DNA of 64,000 nucleotides from Micromonospora avicenniae (lineage in GTDB: Bacteria > Actinomycetota > Actinomycetes > Mycobacteriales > Micromonosporaceae). Location: the NCBI RefSeq assembly GCF_900156065.1, contig NZ_FTNF01000025.1, positions 18,930 to 82,929 on the forward strand. The letters run 5' to 3'. Position 1 is the first letter of the stretch. Each line of letters opens with the position of its first letter. A program made the position numbers and the translations under genes. The notes beneath the pieces were generated by a model. That model saw only the letters and a list, made by a program, of their open reading frames with translations. It was not told the DNA's origin and did not search any database. Shown here in pieces: positions 1-9,013 of this stretch.

Positions 1-216
1 ATCGCGGAAAGCAAGGGCGTCACAGCGGGCCAGGTGGCTATCGCGTGGGTCGCCGCCCGGAGCGAGAAACTGGGCATTCCGGTGGTGCCGATCCCCGGCA
101 CCAAGCGGGTGTCATGGATCGAACAGAACGCCGCCGCCCTGCAGGTGCAGCTCACAGCGGAAGACATCGGAGACCTCGACGATCTGGCCGATCAGGTCGT
201 GGGCGCCCGCTACTAG
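1..216 (+). CDS. aldo/keto reductase, C-terminal end (cut by window edge)
   Basis: The reading frame is open from base 1 to the stop, so only the last 71 residues are present and the start lies before the window. The visible part has the IPGTKR stretch (residues 31-36) followed by the final helix. In aldo/keto reductases this segment holds the NADPH 2'-phosphate and closes the TIM barrel. The enzyme would reduce an aldehyde or ketone with NADPH in the cytosol. The substrate cannot be told from this fragment. Confidence 0.85.
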   Translation: MAESKGVTAGQVAIAWVAARSEKLGIPVVPIPGTKRVSWIEQNAAALQVQLTAEDIGDLDDLADQVVGARY

Positions 217-437
217 GCCGCGCCTCGAAGGCGGGTCGTTACTCGGCGACGCGGCCTGCTCCGATACCCCGGCAACCGGCCAGATCGTTCGTCCCCGCCG
301 AGGTCGTGATCCGCGTCCACCCGATGGCTCCGGTGTCGCTCCTGCGCCGCGCTGCCGGCCGCGCTGGTGCATGCCACCTGCGCCACCCGACCGTCGACGA
401 CCACCGCTGTGCCCTCATCGAGCCCTAGGCTGACGCC

Positions 438-1037
438 ATGCCGGCGGAGCGTGAAGTGATCGACCTGGATGAGCGTGACCAGCCGGCGACGGCGGGCATC
501 ACTGACGACCATCTCCGGGCCAGACGGAGGGCGGCTGTCCGGCTCGTCGCCGCCTTTGTGGTCGGCGTCCTGCTCGGTGGTTTCGCTGTGAGCGAGCTTC
601 GGGGCTCGCAGGAGGAGCGGGCGCGGAACTCCTCGGTCGCACTCGTGGCATTCCCCGCATCCATCGGTGGCGGGGGTACGGACGCTCTGGGCGCTCTCCA
701 ACTGGACGGGCAACTGGCAGTGATCAACGCCGGACCCGCACCGATCACGGTTCGTGCGGCGACTGGGCAGGGGCAGGGAGTGCTGGTCCGTGACACCGGC
801 ACGTCTCGGTCGCTGCGCCCCGGCGGTACGACGTGGATCGATGTCGAGCTGCGCCTCGACTGCGTGACGGCGTTCGGGAGTGAGCCGTTGTCGATGCGAT
901 TTTCGGTTGAGACCGGCGATGGACGGATCAGCGAGTTCAGCTACCCCATCGCGCTGGTGGGGAGCATGTGGCAGGTCGGGACTGAGCAGCTGTGCGCGAA
1001 CCTCCGTGCGATCGAGAAGCGCGACGGAGGGCGTTGA
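438..1037 (+). CDS. membrane-anchored protein of unknown function
   Basis: This 199-residue protein has a charged cytosolic N-terminus (1-31), one hydrophobic segment at about 33-52, and an outside domain rich in beta-strand pattern with two cysteines (near 124 and 184) that could pair. I do not recognise the family. It stands alone between the aldo/keto reductase and a LysR gene. The ATG start is the first in frame and sits 18 bases after a stop-rich stretch; no strong ribosome site is visible. A type II anchored extracytoplasmic protein is the safest description. Confidence 0.6.
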   Translation: MPAEREVIDLDERDQPATAGITDDHLRARRRAAVRLVAAFVVGVLLGGFAVSELRGSQEERARNSSVALVAFPASIGGGGTDALGALQLDGQLAVINAGPAPITVRAATGQGQGVLVRDTGTSRSLRPGGTTWIDVELRLDCVTAFGSEPLSMRFSVETGDGRISEFSYPIALVGSMWQVGTEQLCANLRAIEKRDGGR

Positions 1038-1097
1038 AGCAGCGAAGCTGCAAGTTCAACCGCGTTGACCAACGCGTCTGATCTAGACCAAAGAGCC

Positions 1098-1114
1098 ATA
1101 GGTCAAGGGCCTAT
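1098..1114. promoter_or_regulatory. LysR-type operator candidate
   Basis: ATAGG-N7-CCTAT is a perfect inverted repeat 22 bases before the GTG of the LysR gene. Its length and position fit autoregulation by a LysR protein. The nearby bases ctagaccaaa (1083-1092) recur almost unchanged at 3222-3231, ahead of the exported hydrolase gene, which hints that both genes answer to the same regulator. Confidence 0.45.
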
Positions 1115-1136
1115 ACCAACGTGATATACGTGGCTT

Positions 1137-2108
1137 GTGGACCTGCTCGCACATCTTGAGGCGTACGTCGCCGTCGCCGAGGAGGCCAGCTTCTCCAGGG
1201 CCGCGGACCGCCTCTACGTCGCGCAACCGGTGCTCAGCCGACGGATCAAAACGTTGGAGCAGCGCCTCGGCGGCGAACTGTTCGACCGCTCCCGGCGCCA
1301 GATCACCAATACCGACTTCGGCGTCCTGCTGCTCCCGTACGCCAAGGACGTGCTGAGCCGTGTCGACCGTCTGCGCAAGGTTGCCACGGCGGCGCGGACC
1401 TCGGCGCCGCAGACCCTCGGTGTGCCGCCGGACTCCGACCCGACCGCACTGGCCCGCGCCATCCGTGCCGGAGCCCAGCGGGGCGTGACGATCCGCGTGC
1501 AGGAACTGTCCGCTGAGCAGCGGGCGAGTCTTCTGAGCGACGGCTCGCTGGCCTTCGCGCTGCTGCGCGTGCCGCCGGAGACAGCAACCCATCAGGTACC
1601 GCTCGGCCTGGCCTCCGCCGTAGCGATGAGCAGCTCGTCGGGTAGCCGGCCGATGCATCTCGAGAGTCTGCGGCCGCGACGAGGCGCCGGCAACGTCTCC
1701 TCACCGGCGATCCTCCTCACCTCCGAGGACCAGGTCGGATTCGCCGCGGAACGGTTCGACAAGGCGATCGCTCGCGCCGGCCTACCGCCCGCGCGCGTCC
1801 GCCGCGTCGCGGCCACCGCCACCGCGGTGGCCGAAACCCTCGCGGGGCATGCCGTACTGCTGTGCACGAAACCGTTCGCGCGCCGCCACGACTTGGCGTG
1901 GACTCCGCTGGCCGATTCCGCACTGCATCGCGGCTACGAATTCGCGGTGGCCAGCCGCGTCAGCAACCGCGAAGACTCCGTGCTCGACTGGTTGGAGCCC
2001 CTGGTCGCCGACGCGATCGGCGCTGTTGGCCGTCCCTCCGACAAACCGGCTGCGGCAGGCAGCGGCTCCAACGCGCCGGCCCCGCAGATCCGGTCGACGG
2101 CGCGCTGA
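1137..2108 (+). CDS. LysR-family transcriptional regulator
   Basis: This 323-residue protein opens with the LysR winged helix-turn-helix (about 3-60, with the SFSRAADRLYVAQPVLSRRI-type recognition region at 17-36), followed by a linker helix and a shorter, diverged co-inducer domain. The start is the GTG at 1137, which places the helix-turn-helix at the usual distance from the N-terminus. Its stop overlaps the start of the next gene (TGATG), so the two are translated together. The effector is unknown. The arrangement recalls regulator/beta-lactamase pairs, but here both genes are on the same strand. Confidence 0.85.
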   Translation: MDLLAHLEAYVAVAEEASFSRAADRLYVAQPVLSRRIKTLEQRLGGELFDRSRRQITNTDFGVLLLPYAKDVLSRVDRLRKVATAARTSAPQTLGVPPDSDPTALARAIRAGAQRGVTIRVQELSAEQRASLLSDGSLAFALLRVPPETATHQVPLGLASAVAMSSSSGSRPMHLESLRPRRGAGNVSSPAILLTSEDQVGFAAERFDKAIARAGLPPARVRRVAATATAVAETLAGHAVLLCTKPFARRHDLAWTPLADSALHRGYEFAVASRVSNREDSVLDWLEPLVADAIGAVGRPSDKPAAAGSGSNAPAPQIRSTAR

Positions 2109-3034
2109 TGACGCCTCCTCGCCCCGCGTTCGTCGCCAGTACGGCGGATCTCCTCTCAGTCGCCGAGTCGATCGCCGAGCAGTGGCAGCAGGTCGGCGCC
2201 GGGGGCCATCTACTCGCCCGCAACATCGACACCGGCGAAGAACTCGGCTTCGACATCGACGTAGCTGTACCGCTGGCGTCGGTCGCCAAGGTCCCGTTGG
2301 CCTTGGTGGTTCTGGATCGGATCGCGGCCGGAGAGCTCGATCCGGCGATGCCGGTGACCATCGACCCGGCGACCAAGAGCCTCGGCCCCACGGGCGTGGC
2401 CGCGTTCCGCTACCCCGCGACGCTGGCCGTCGCCGACCTGATCCACCAAATGCTGACCGTCAGCGATAACGCCAGCGCCGACGCGCTGTTGGACCTGGTC
2501 GGTGTCGGCGCCGTCGACGAGCGCCTGCGCGCGTGGGGATGCGGCGGGATCCGGGTGCGTCACCGCATGCAGCGCATGTACGAATGCGCCGTCGGCATCA
2601 CCGGTAACGACTTCGAACTCGCCCGGGAACTGGCGATCCGGGATGATGCCGCCGGCCAGCATTCCATCGAGACGCTCAATCCCGCCTATGCGAACGTCGG
2701 CAGCGCCGCGGCTTTGGTCGAACTGCTGCAGCGGGTGTGGCTCGACCGAATCTCGCGACCCGAGGCCACTGCCGAGCTTCGCCGCCTGATGGCGTTGCAG
2801 GTCTTCAACCAGCGCCTCTCCAGCGACCTACGTGCCGACACGGTACGTGTCAGCGGCAAGACCGGCTCCTTCCTACACCTGCGGCACGAGATCGGCGTCG
2901 TGACGACAGAATCCGGCGAGCGGGTAGCGATCGCCGCTCTCACCCGCTCTCACCGTCGAGCGAGCATCGCCCACGACATCGACCTCGCCATCGGTGCCGC
3001 CGCCCGCTCCGCCTTCGAACGGCTCCGCGGCTGA
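2108..3034 (+). CDS. class A beta-lactamase-like serine hydrolase without export signal
   Basis: The 308 residues carry the three serine-hydrolase boxes of class A beta-lactamases and related enzymes: SVAK (Ser58, Lys61), SDN (119-121) and KTG (251-253). The omega-loop general base is not clearly placed; an ETLN at 188-191 lies near the expected site but is one residue short of the usual ExxLN. There is no signal peptide or lipobox, which is odd for a beta-lactamase because the substrate is normally met outside the cell. The ATG overlaps the LysR stop, so the gene is co-translated with its likely regulator. It may act on an ester or amide other than a beta-lactam. Confidence 0.8.
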   Translation: MTPPRPAFVASTADLLSVAESIAEQWQQVGAGGHLLARNIDTGEELGFDIDVAVPLASVAKVPLALVVLDRIAAGELDPAMPVTIDPATKSLGPTGVAAFRYPATLAVADLIHQMLTVSDNASADALLDLVGVGAVDERLRAWGCGGIRVRHRMQRMYECAVGITGNDFELARELAIRDDAAGQHSIETLNPAYANVGSAAALVELLQRVWLDRISRPEATAELRRLMALQVFNQRLSSDLRADTVRVSGKTGSFLHLRHEIGVVTTESGERVAIAALTRSHRRASIAHDIDLAIGAAARSAFERLRG

Positions 3035-3290
3035 GCTCGGAGTTACCGTGCGGGTCTCGTCGGGTGCACCGAGCCACACGCATCGAGGCCGGCCCGCTGA
3101 ACCCCGGACCTGGCCGCTCGCGTATCAACGTCCAGCGCCTGCCGAGCGCTGACCGCCGCTCGAACCCATCCGGACCATGCATATCACAACGCTATAGCTC
3201 CTTGAGATATAGCTCTTGGACCTAGATCAAAAACGCTGGTTAGCTCGGCTTGACCTTGCAGCCGAAACTAGTTCGACGAGCGGAGTACCG

Positions 3291-4736
3291 ATGCCGCGTA
3301 ACGCTTCCCCCTTCCGCCGCGCGCCTGCACCGCGGACCCGCCGTGGCCGTAGCCGACTCACCAAACACCGCCGGGCCGCCACCACCGTCGGCGTAGTACT
3401 ACTCGCCGCCCTGCTCGGCCCCGCCGGCAGTGCGGAGGCCGCGCTCGAGCACACTGCCGCGGCCTCCCATGTCGAAGGTGTTCTCCCGGATGGCTCCCCC
3501 TACGTGATGGACGTGCCGGCGAACTGGAACGGCACCGTGCTGCTGTACAGCCACGGGTACGTGCCGGACAACTCGTCGAACCCGGCCCGGAATGCGCCCA
3601 GTGACTATGCCCGCGACGCGTTGCTGGAGGCCGGATACGCTCAGATCGGATCCTCGTACCCGGAGACCGGCTGGGTCGTGGAGCAGGCGCTGCCCGACCA
3701 ACTCGCCACGCTGGACAAGTTTCAGGCCCGGTTCGGCCCGGCTCGGCGAACGATCGCCTGGGGCACATCCATGGGCGGCATGATCACGACCGGGCTCGCC
3801 GAACGGTTCGGCGGCCGGTTCGACGGCGCGGTGGCGATGTGCGGGCTCGAACAAGGCGCCGTGGCCAACTACAACAACGGCCTCGACACGATTTTCGCCA
3901 TCCGTACCCTGCTGGCGCCGGGCTCGACCGCGCCGTTGGTTCGCCTGCCCGACCAGGCCACGGCACTCGCCTCGGCCGCCGAACTGACCGCCGCCCTCGA
4001 TGCGGCACAAGCGACAGCGCAGGGCCGCGCACGGATCGCGCTGGCCGCGGCGTTGCGCAACACCCCGGCGTGGACCAACCCGGCGCAGCCGGAGCCAGAC
4101 GCGGACGACTACGACACCGCGCAGCGCAACCAATTCGAAATACTCCACCAGGTCATCACCCAGACGCTCACCTGGCGGCAGGACGCCGAAGAGCATGCCG
4201 GCGGCAACATGTCCTGGAACACCGGCGTCGACTACGCCCGAATCTTGGCTCACTCCCCCAACCGACAGGAGGTCGAGGAGTTGTACGCGCGGTCCGGAAT
4301 GTCGCCGCGCAATGACCTGGCCGCGCTGGACGCCGCGCCGCGCATCACCGCTGATCCGACAGCAGTCAGCTACATGAGCCGGAACATTTCCTTCACCGGC
4401 CGGCTCACCAAGCCGATGGTAAGCATCCACACCATCGGTGACCCGCTCGTTCCGGTACAGGCGGAGCAAGCCTATGCCGAAGCGGCCCGCGACGCCGGGC
4501 GCTCGCCGTTGCTACGCCAGGCGTACGTGCATCGCGCCGGACACTGCACCTTCACCACCGGTGAAATGCTGGCAGCCGTCCGCACCCTCGAACACCGGAT
4601 CGGCACGGGGCAGTGGCCCGACACCGGACCAGCCGCGCTGAACAGACTCGCGGCTGAACTGGATCCCACGGCCATCCACGCCTACGCCACATACCGGCCT
4701 GACCCGTACCCCCGCCCGTTCCAGCTGCCGCTGTGA
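3291..4736 (+). CDS. exported alpha/beta hydrolase
   Basis: The 481-residue protein has a very basic N-terminus, a hydrophobic core and a cleavage site after SAEA (residue 50), which is a long Sec-type signal. The alpha/beta-hydrolase fold follows: LYSHGY (85-90, oxyanion loop), the nucleophile elbow GTSMGG with Ser160, an acid in GDPLVP and a late His in AGHCTF. A lid-like helical insertion lies between elbow and acid. The ATG at 3291 was chosen because it begins the signal peptide; the frame is open 25 codons further upstream. A peptidase or esterase role is possible; the substrate is unknown. Confidence 0.8.
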   Translation: MPRNASPFRRAPAPRTRRGRSRLTKHRRAATTVGVVLLAALLGPAGSAEAALEHTAAASHVEGVLPDGSPYVMDVPANWNGTVLLYSHGYVPDNSSNPARNAPSDYARDALLEAGYAQIGSSYPETGWVVEQALPDQLATLDKFQARFGPARRTIAWGTSMGGMITTGLAERFGGRFDGAVAMCGLEQGAVANYNNGLDTIFAIRTLLAPGSTAPLVRLPDQATALASAAELTAALDAAQATAQGRARIALAAALRNTPAWTNPAQPEPDADDYDTAQRNQFEILHQVITQTLTWRQDAEEHAGGNMSWNTGVDYARILAHSPNRQEVEELYARSGMSPRNDLAALDAAPRITADPTAVSYMSRNISFTGRLTKPMVSIHTIGDPLVPVQAEQAYAEAARDAGRSPLLRQAYVHRAGHCTFTTGEMLAAVRTLEHRIGTGQWPDTGPAALNRLAAELDPTAIHAYATYRPDPYPRPFQLPL

Positions 4737-4745
4737 CGCTGTGAG

Positions 4746-4792
4746 GCCCCAGGGCTGTCCGCCGGCCTGAGACCCGGCGGACACCCTGGGCG
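4746..4792. terminator. rho-independent-like hairpin
   Basis: Two nested inverted repeats, CCCAGGG/CCCTGGG outside and GTCCGCCGG/CCGGCGGAC inside, sit just after the hydrolase stop. There is no T-run, as is common in high-GC actinomycetes. Confidence 0.7.
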
Positions 4793-4858
4793 CCAGTCAT
4801 ACCCTGAACCGATCCTCGGGGATCGACCGGTTGCAAGAGGGAAAGTAGGTATCACCGG

Positions 4859-5806
4859 ATGTCCTCCGCGCGGTCCGGCCCGTCCCGACGCTCTCTGCTG
4901 GTCGCCACCGCCCTCCTGCCGCTGGTAGGGTGCGGCGCATCTGATCGCTCTGCCGCCAGACCGTCCCCGACACCCGGCCGCCGATCGGTCCCCGCGCCGT
5001 CCCCAACGCCGAACCGCAGCGCCGCCGGAGACGGCTCGCGCTTCGCGACGCTCGAGTGCAAGCACGATGCCCGTCTCGGTGTGTATGCCCTGGCGACCGG
5101 TACCGGCGCCACAGTGGCCTACCGCGCGGATGAACGGTTCGCGTTCTGCTCCACCTTCAAGGCATTCGCCGCGGCGGCCGTCCTGCACCGAAACCCGCTC
5201 CAGCATCTGGCCGAGCGCGTCACCTACACCGAGGCCGACGTCAACTCAATCTCGCCGATCACCAAGAACCACGTCCGCAGTGGGATGACCATCAGGCAAC
5301 TATGCGACGCCGCCGTCCGCTACAGCGACGGTACGGCGGGAAACCTCCTGATGCGCGACCTCGGCGGTCCGGCAGAGTTGACCGCCTACCTGCGCCGACT
5401 CGGCGACACCGTGAGCCGCATGGACGACTACGAGCCGCAGCTGAACCGGGTCCCCCCACATGATCCGCGCGACACCACAACTCCCCGGGCCATCGCCACC
5501 AACTACCGGAAGCTTCTACTCGGTGACGCGCTGAGCGCCGACAAACGCGCCCTGCTCACGGGCTGGCTCAACCACAACACCACCGGCGCCAAGCGCATCC
5601 GGGCTGGAGTTCCCAAGGGATGGACCGTGGCCGACAAGACCGGAACCGGCGACTACGGCCGCGCAGTCGACGTCGGCGTCGTTTGGCCACCCGACACCGG
5701 CCCGCTCGTGGTGGCCGTCATGTCCGACCGGCGCGGATACGACACCCCGCCCGTAGACGTCCTGATTTCCGAGGCCACGGCGCGGGTCGTCTCCGTTCTC
5801 CTCTAG
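4859..5806 (+). CDS. class A beta-lactamase, Tat-type lipoprotein
   Basis: The 315-residue product begins with a twin-arginine signal (SRRSLLV) ending in the lipobox LVGC, so Cys25 should be lipidated and the enzyme tethered outside the membrane. A Pro/Ser-rich linker leads to the catalytic domain with STFK (Ser98, Lys101), SDG (156-158, in place of SDN), EPQLN (Glu192, Asn196) and KTGTG (260-264). All catalytic residues are present, so hydrolysis of beta-lactams is expected. A ribosome site (aagaggg) precedes the ATG. The SDG variant is known from actinomycete enzymes. Confidence 0.93.
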   Translation: MSSARSGPSRRSLLVATALLPLVGCGASDRSAARPSPTPGRRSVPAPSPTPNRSAAGDGSRFATLECKHDARLGVYALATGTGATVAYRADERFAFCSTFKAFAAAAVLHRNPLQHLAERVTYTEADVNSISPITKNHVRSGMTIRQLCDAAVRYSDGTAGNLLMRDLGGPAELTAYLRRLGDTVSRMDDYEPQLNRVPPHDPRDTTTPRAIATNYRKLLLGDALSADKRALLTGWLNHNTTGAKRIRAGVPKGWTVADKTGTGDYGRAVDVGVVWPPDTGPLVVAVMSDRRGYDTPPVDVLISEATARVVSVLL

Positions 5807-5997
5807 ACCTGTCCTGTCGGTCGTGTAGTGCAAGTTCGTCAAGGATGCGTCGGTGGACCGCAGATGGGACGTGGAATCGGGCCCTCGCGGCGGTCGTGGG
5901 GGCGCAGCAGCATGCCACCGATTCAAGAGGCCCGCTATCGTGACCAGCATGGCCGCAAGGACTGCCTAGACCAGCGCTACGCGATCTGGGAGGGACA

Positions 5998-6396
5998 ATG
6001 ACCAGTTTCGTGACGCTGGGTGCTCTCGCGGCTGTTGTGGCGGTCGGTGTCCTGCTGCTGATCCGCCGGCCCGCAGCCGCCCAACGGCTCGTCCGCCTGG
6101 CCGGCCTGGTGATCACCGTGCTGGTCGCCGCCGTTCTCACCCCATGGACCGTGCAGGATTCCGGAGCAGCGGCAAGCTATCTGCTCGGTGTGCCCGTCCT
6201 CGCGGCGACGGTTCCAATGCTGGCCAGCCGTTCCGCTCGCCTCGCCGGGATCGCCGACCTCGTCGCGGCGGCCGTCATCTGCGGCTGGGGACTGTTGCTG
6301 GCACTCGGCATCGGGGTGGCGTTCCTACCCGTGGTGCCGCTCTACGTGGTGAGCGCGATCCGAAGTCTCGCACCGCGCACATCGACCCTCAGCTGA
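5998..6396 (+). CDS. small integral membrane protein, unknown
   Basis: The 132 residues form about four hydrophobic segments (roughly 4-22, 33-50, 58-76, 85-112) with short polar loops. No family was recognised. A good ribosome site (gggagggac) lies just before the ATG, which supports a real gene. It stands alone. Confidence 0.6.
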   Translation: MTSFVTLGALAAVVAVGVLLLIRRPAAAQRLVRLAGLVITVLVAAVLTPWTVQDSGAAASYLLGVPVLAATVPMLASRSARLAGIADLVAAAVICGWGLLLALGIGVAFLPVVPLYVVSAIRSLAPRTSTLS

Positions 6397-6551
6397 CCTG
6401 GACGGCGGCTGCGCGTGCACGAGGAGATCACCCTGCGGCTGGACCGCGCGACCACAGTGGACCTGTAGCGCTGCACGGGTGAAACCCCGACGGCGCGGTG
6501 CAGTCAGTCGTCCAGCTGAACGCAACGAGCCACGCTGGGCAGTCGCGCAGA

Positions 6552-7493
6552 TCAGGAGCAGTCGAATCGGTGGTCGTAGGGACGCTCCGGGCATGCCGTG
6601 CAGACGAAGAGGTAGATGCCTCCGGCGTCGCCGAGCATCAATCCTGTGGGGTTCTGAAGCGACCGCCACGGATCGTCATCGGGGCTGTCGAAGCCCCACC
6701 CGATCATTGCGGGCCGATCCTCCAGCGGGATCCAACGTTGCTCGTCGCCCCGGCTGAACTCCCAGGTCGCGATGGTGAGCAGATGCTCCATCCGACTGCC
6801 GCACGGGCAAACCGGCCAGTCGGGCGACTGCGTCCAGCCGGGGTAGCCGCCGGCCTTGATCCCTGGGGCCACCGCCAGGTCGGTGTCGTACTCCCAGCCG
6901 TGGTCAGCCTCGACACGCCGGGCCGCTTCCTGGATCTGTGACCACACCTCCCTTGGCAGGTCGTACGACGGATACTCGACCACGCGCTCGGGATCGACGA
7001 CGCACGGGTCGGGCACATACCACGCCTCGGCGTCCTCGTGCGGCTCCGGCATCGTCGCAAGTCGTGGTCCGATCGCTGATCGTCGCCGCCAGCGCACGCG
7101 TGGAAGCGGAGCGCTCCAGGGATCATGGTCGAACGGGCACCACAGCACCTGCAGCACGTCCGAGCCCTTCGGGAATGGCAGCTCGGGCACGTCGTCGGCG
7201 AACAGTTGCAGGACCGGCACGAGCGGCACCCCGACCTCGCCGGGGTGGTCGTCCAGGCCGCTGCCGTCGCAGGTCGGCCAGGGCTCGCTCACGGGCCACA
7301 ACAGCGGGCCGCCGACGGAACTCTGCTCCTCCGACGGCGAGCCCTTTCGTGGATGCAACCGCGTGGTGGTCTGCGCGAGCGCACGCAACTGCGGGAAGAC
7401 GGCATCCATGTCGATCGGAACCTGCGGGGTCGTGTGCACGGCCGAGATCGTACGGGCACGCAGCGCCCGGCTCCCCAGAACGTCGGCCAGCAC
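6552..7493 (-). CDS. DUF1963 (YwqG-like) protein
   Basis: This roughly 313-residue protein has the DUF1963 pattern: an SSVGGPLLWP motif, aromatic-rich beta segments, a CPCG pair and a late CTACPERP segment. YwqG-like proteins are cytosolic and of unknown role. The GTG at 7493 is the assumed start because the sequence from there on looks conserved in character; an ATG at 7409 is the alternative and would remove 28 residues. The frame runs on upstream across the Nudix gene on the other strand, which cannot be coding in both. Confidence 0.65.
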   Translation of the reverse strand: MLADVLGSRALRARTISAVHTTPQVPIDMDAVFPQLRALAQTTTRLHPRKGSPSEEQSSVGGPLLWPVSEPWPTCDGSGLDDHPGEVGVPLVPVLQLFADDVPELPFPKGSDVLQVLWCPFDHDPWSAPLPRVRWRRRSAIGPRLATMPEPHEDAEAWYVPDPCVVDPERVVEYPSYDLPREVWSQIQEAARRVEADHGWEYDTDLAVAPGIKAGGYPGWTQSPDWPVCPCGSRMEHLLTIATWEFSRGDEQRWIPLEDRPAMIGWGFDSPDDDPWRSLQNPTGLMLGDAGGIYLFVCTACPERPYDHRFDCS

Positions 7494-7611
7494 TGTCAGC
7501 GGCGGACCTGCCGCCCCAACTCGATGGCTGTCGGGTTCTGGCTCGCGCCCGTGATCGCCGGTCCGCGACACCGAGAGGTCGCTCGGGTAGGGTCCGCCCG
7601 GGGGTACGCGG

Positions 7612-8076
7612 ATGAGTTTCCGGCTGGCGGCATACGCCGTGTGCATCGAAAACGAACGGGTACTGCTCGCCCATTGCGTGTCACCCGCGGGCGCCCACTG
7701 GACTCTTCCTGGTGGCAAGGTCGAGCACATGGAGGATCCGTTCGATGCGGTGCTCCGGGAGGTCGCCGAAGAGACCGGCTACGACGCGTTGGTTGAGCGC
7801 CTGCTGGGCGTGGACTCGAGGGTGATTCCCGCCGCCGAGGCCTGGCTGGGGACCGAGCACCAGAACGTCGGCATCTTCTATCGGGTCCGTATCACCGGTG
7901 GCACACTCCGTCCCGAGGCGAACGGCGCCGTCGCCGAGTCGGTCTGGACGCCGATGCGCGACGTGGCCCGCCTGCGCCGATCATCGCTGGTCGACGTCGG
8001 CCTCGCACTGGCACAGACCCTTCCGGCCACCGGCCACGTCGCTCCCGTCCCGGTCGGTGGTCTGATTCAGCACTGA
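7612..8076 (+). CDS. Nudix hydrolase
   Basis: The 154-residue protein contains a complete Nudix box at about 35-57: GGKVEHMEDPFDAVLREVAE followed by ETGY, matching Gx5Ex7REUxEExGU. Such enzymes cleave nucleoside diphosphates linked to another group and need Mg2+, bound by the Glu residues of the box. The length is that of a single-domain housecleaning enzyme. The substrate is not predictable. Confidence 0.92.
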   Translation: MSFRLAAYAVCIENERVLLAHCVSPAGAHWTLPGGKVEHMEDPFDAVLREVAEETGYDALVERLLGVDSRVIPAAEAWLGTEHQNVGIFYRVRITGGTLRPEANGAVAESVWTPMRDVARLRRSSLVDVGLALAQTLPATGHVAPVPVGGLIQH

Positions 8077-8201
8077 GACCGCCATGCCGACGCCGGCATC
8101 GCCGAACCGGTCCGGGAGCAGTGGCGTACCAGCTCGAGTGTGCCGGAGGACTGGTTTCCGGGCGCTCCCGTGCAGGATCGGCGGGCCGCATACTTGCCTG
8201 C

Positions 8202-8966
8202 ATGAGCCTTGCGATCCGCCTCTTCGGCGGCCCAACCGTGACATTTACCCTCGGGGGCCTCACCTTCATCACCGACCCCACGTTCGACGCCCCGGGCGAA
8301 TACCCGATGGGTACCCGCACCCTGACCAAGACCGCCGCGGCGGCCGGCACACCCGCGGACGCCGGCCCGGTCGACGTTGTCCTGCTCTCCCACGACCAGC
8401 ACCCGGACAACCTCGACGCCGCGGGCCGCGACTTCTGCGCCACCGTGCCGCTGGTGCTGTGCACCACGACCGCGGCCGAGCGGCTGGGTCCGCCCGCCCG
8501 CGCGCTGCCCACCTTCACACACATCGACCTGCCCCGGCCGGACGGCGCCGGCGATCTGCGGGTCACCGCCGTCCCCGCCCAGCACGGACCCGACGGCACC
8601 GAACACCTCACCGGCCCCGTCACCGGGTTCGTCCTGGACGGCGACGGGGTGCCCACCGTCTACGTCAGTGGCGACAACGCCTCGCTGCGGGTGGTCAGGG
8701 AGATCGCCGCCCGGTTCCCGGACATCGACGTCGCGATCCTGTTCGGCGGTGCCGCCCGGACCCCGCTGGTCGCGGACGCGAACCTGACCCTCGACGCGAA
8801 CGAGATGGTGGAGGCGACCAGGATCCTCGGCGCGTCGACCGTGGTCCCCGCTCACGTCGACAGTTGGTCCCATTTCACCGAGGGCCTCGCCGACGTCCGT
8901 GCCGCGTTCACCGCCGCCGGCCTGGCCGACCTCCTCCTGGTGCCGCAGCCTCCGCAGAGGTCGTGA
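8202..8966 (+). CDS. metallo-beta-lactamase-fold hydrolase (UlaG-like)
   Basis: The 254 residues fit the compact UlaG-like branch. The metal site is altered: the usual HxHxDH reads SHDQHPDN, so the first His is Ser and the last His is Asn, while PAQHGPDG and PAHVDSW supply later His residues. Enzymes of this branch hydrolyse lactones, phosphodiesters or N-acyl groups. The ATG at 8202 begins the first strand and is preceded by no obvious ribosome site; the frame is open further upstream but that part has no fold character. Confidence 0.8.
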   Translation: MSLAIRLFGGPTVTFTLGGLTFITDPTFDAPGEYPMGTRTLTKTAAAAGTPADAGPVDVVLLSHDQHPDNLDAAGRDFCATVPLVLCTTTAAERLGPPARALPTFTHIDLPRPDGAGDLRVTAVPAQHGPDGTEHLTGPVTGFVLDGDGVPTVYVSGDNASLRVVREIAARFPDIDVAILFGGAARTPLVADANLTLDANEMVEATRILGASTVVPAHVDSWSHFTEGLADVRAAFTAAGLADLLLVPQPPQRS

Positions 8967-9013
8967 ATCCACACCTCGTCGTGCGAGAGGCCACCGGCGG
9001 CGACGGTGGGCGC

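Noticed and set aside
2108..5806. An antibiotic resistance island from two beta-lactamase-like genes
   Set aside because: Only the second has a full class A set with export; chromosomal class A enzymes are common in actinomycetes, and no mobile element or other resistance gene is nearby.
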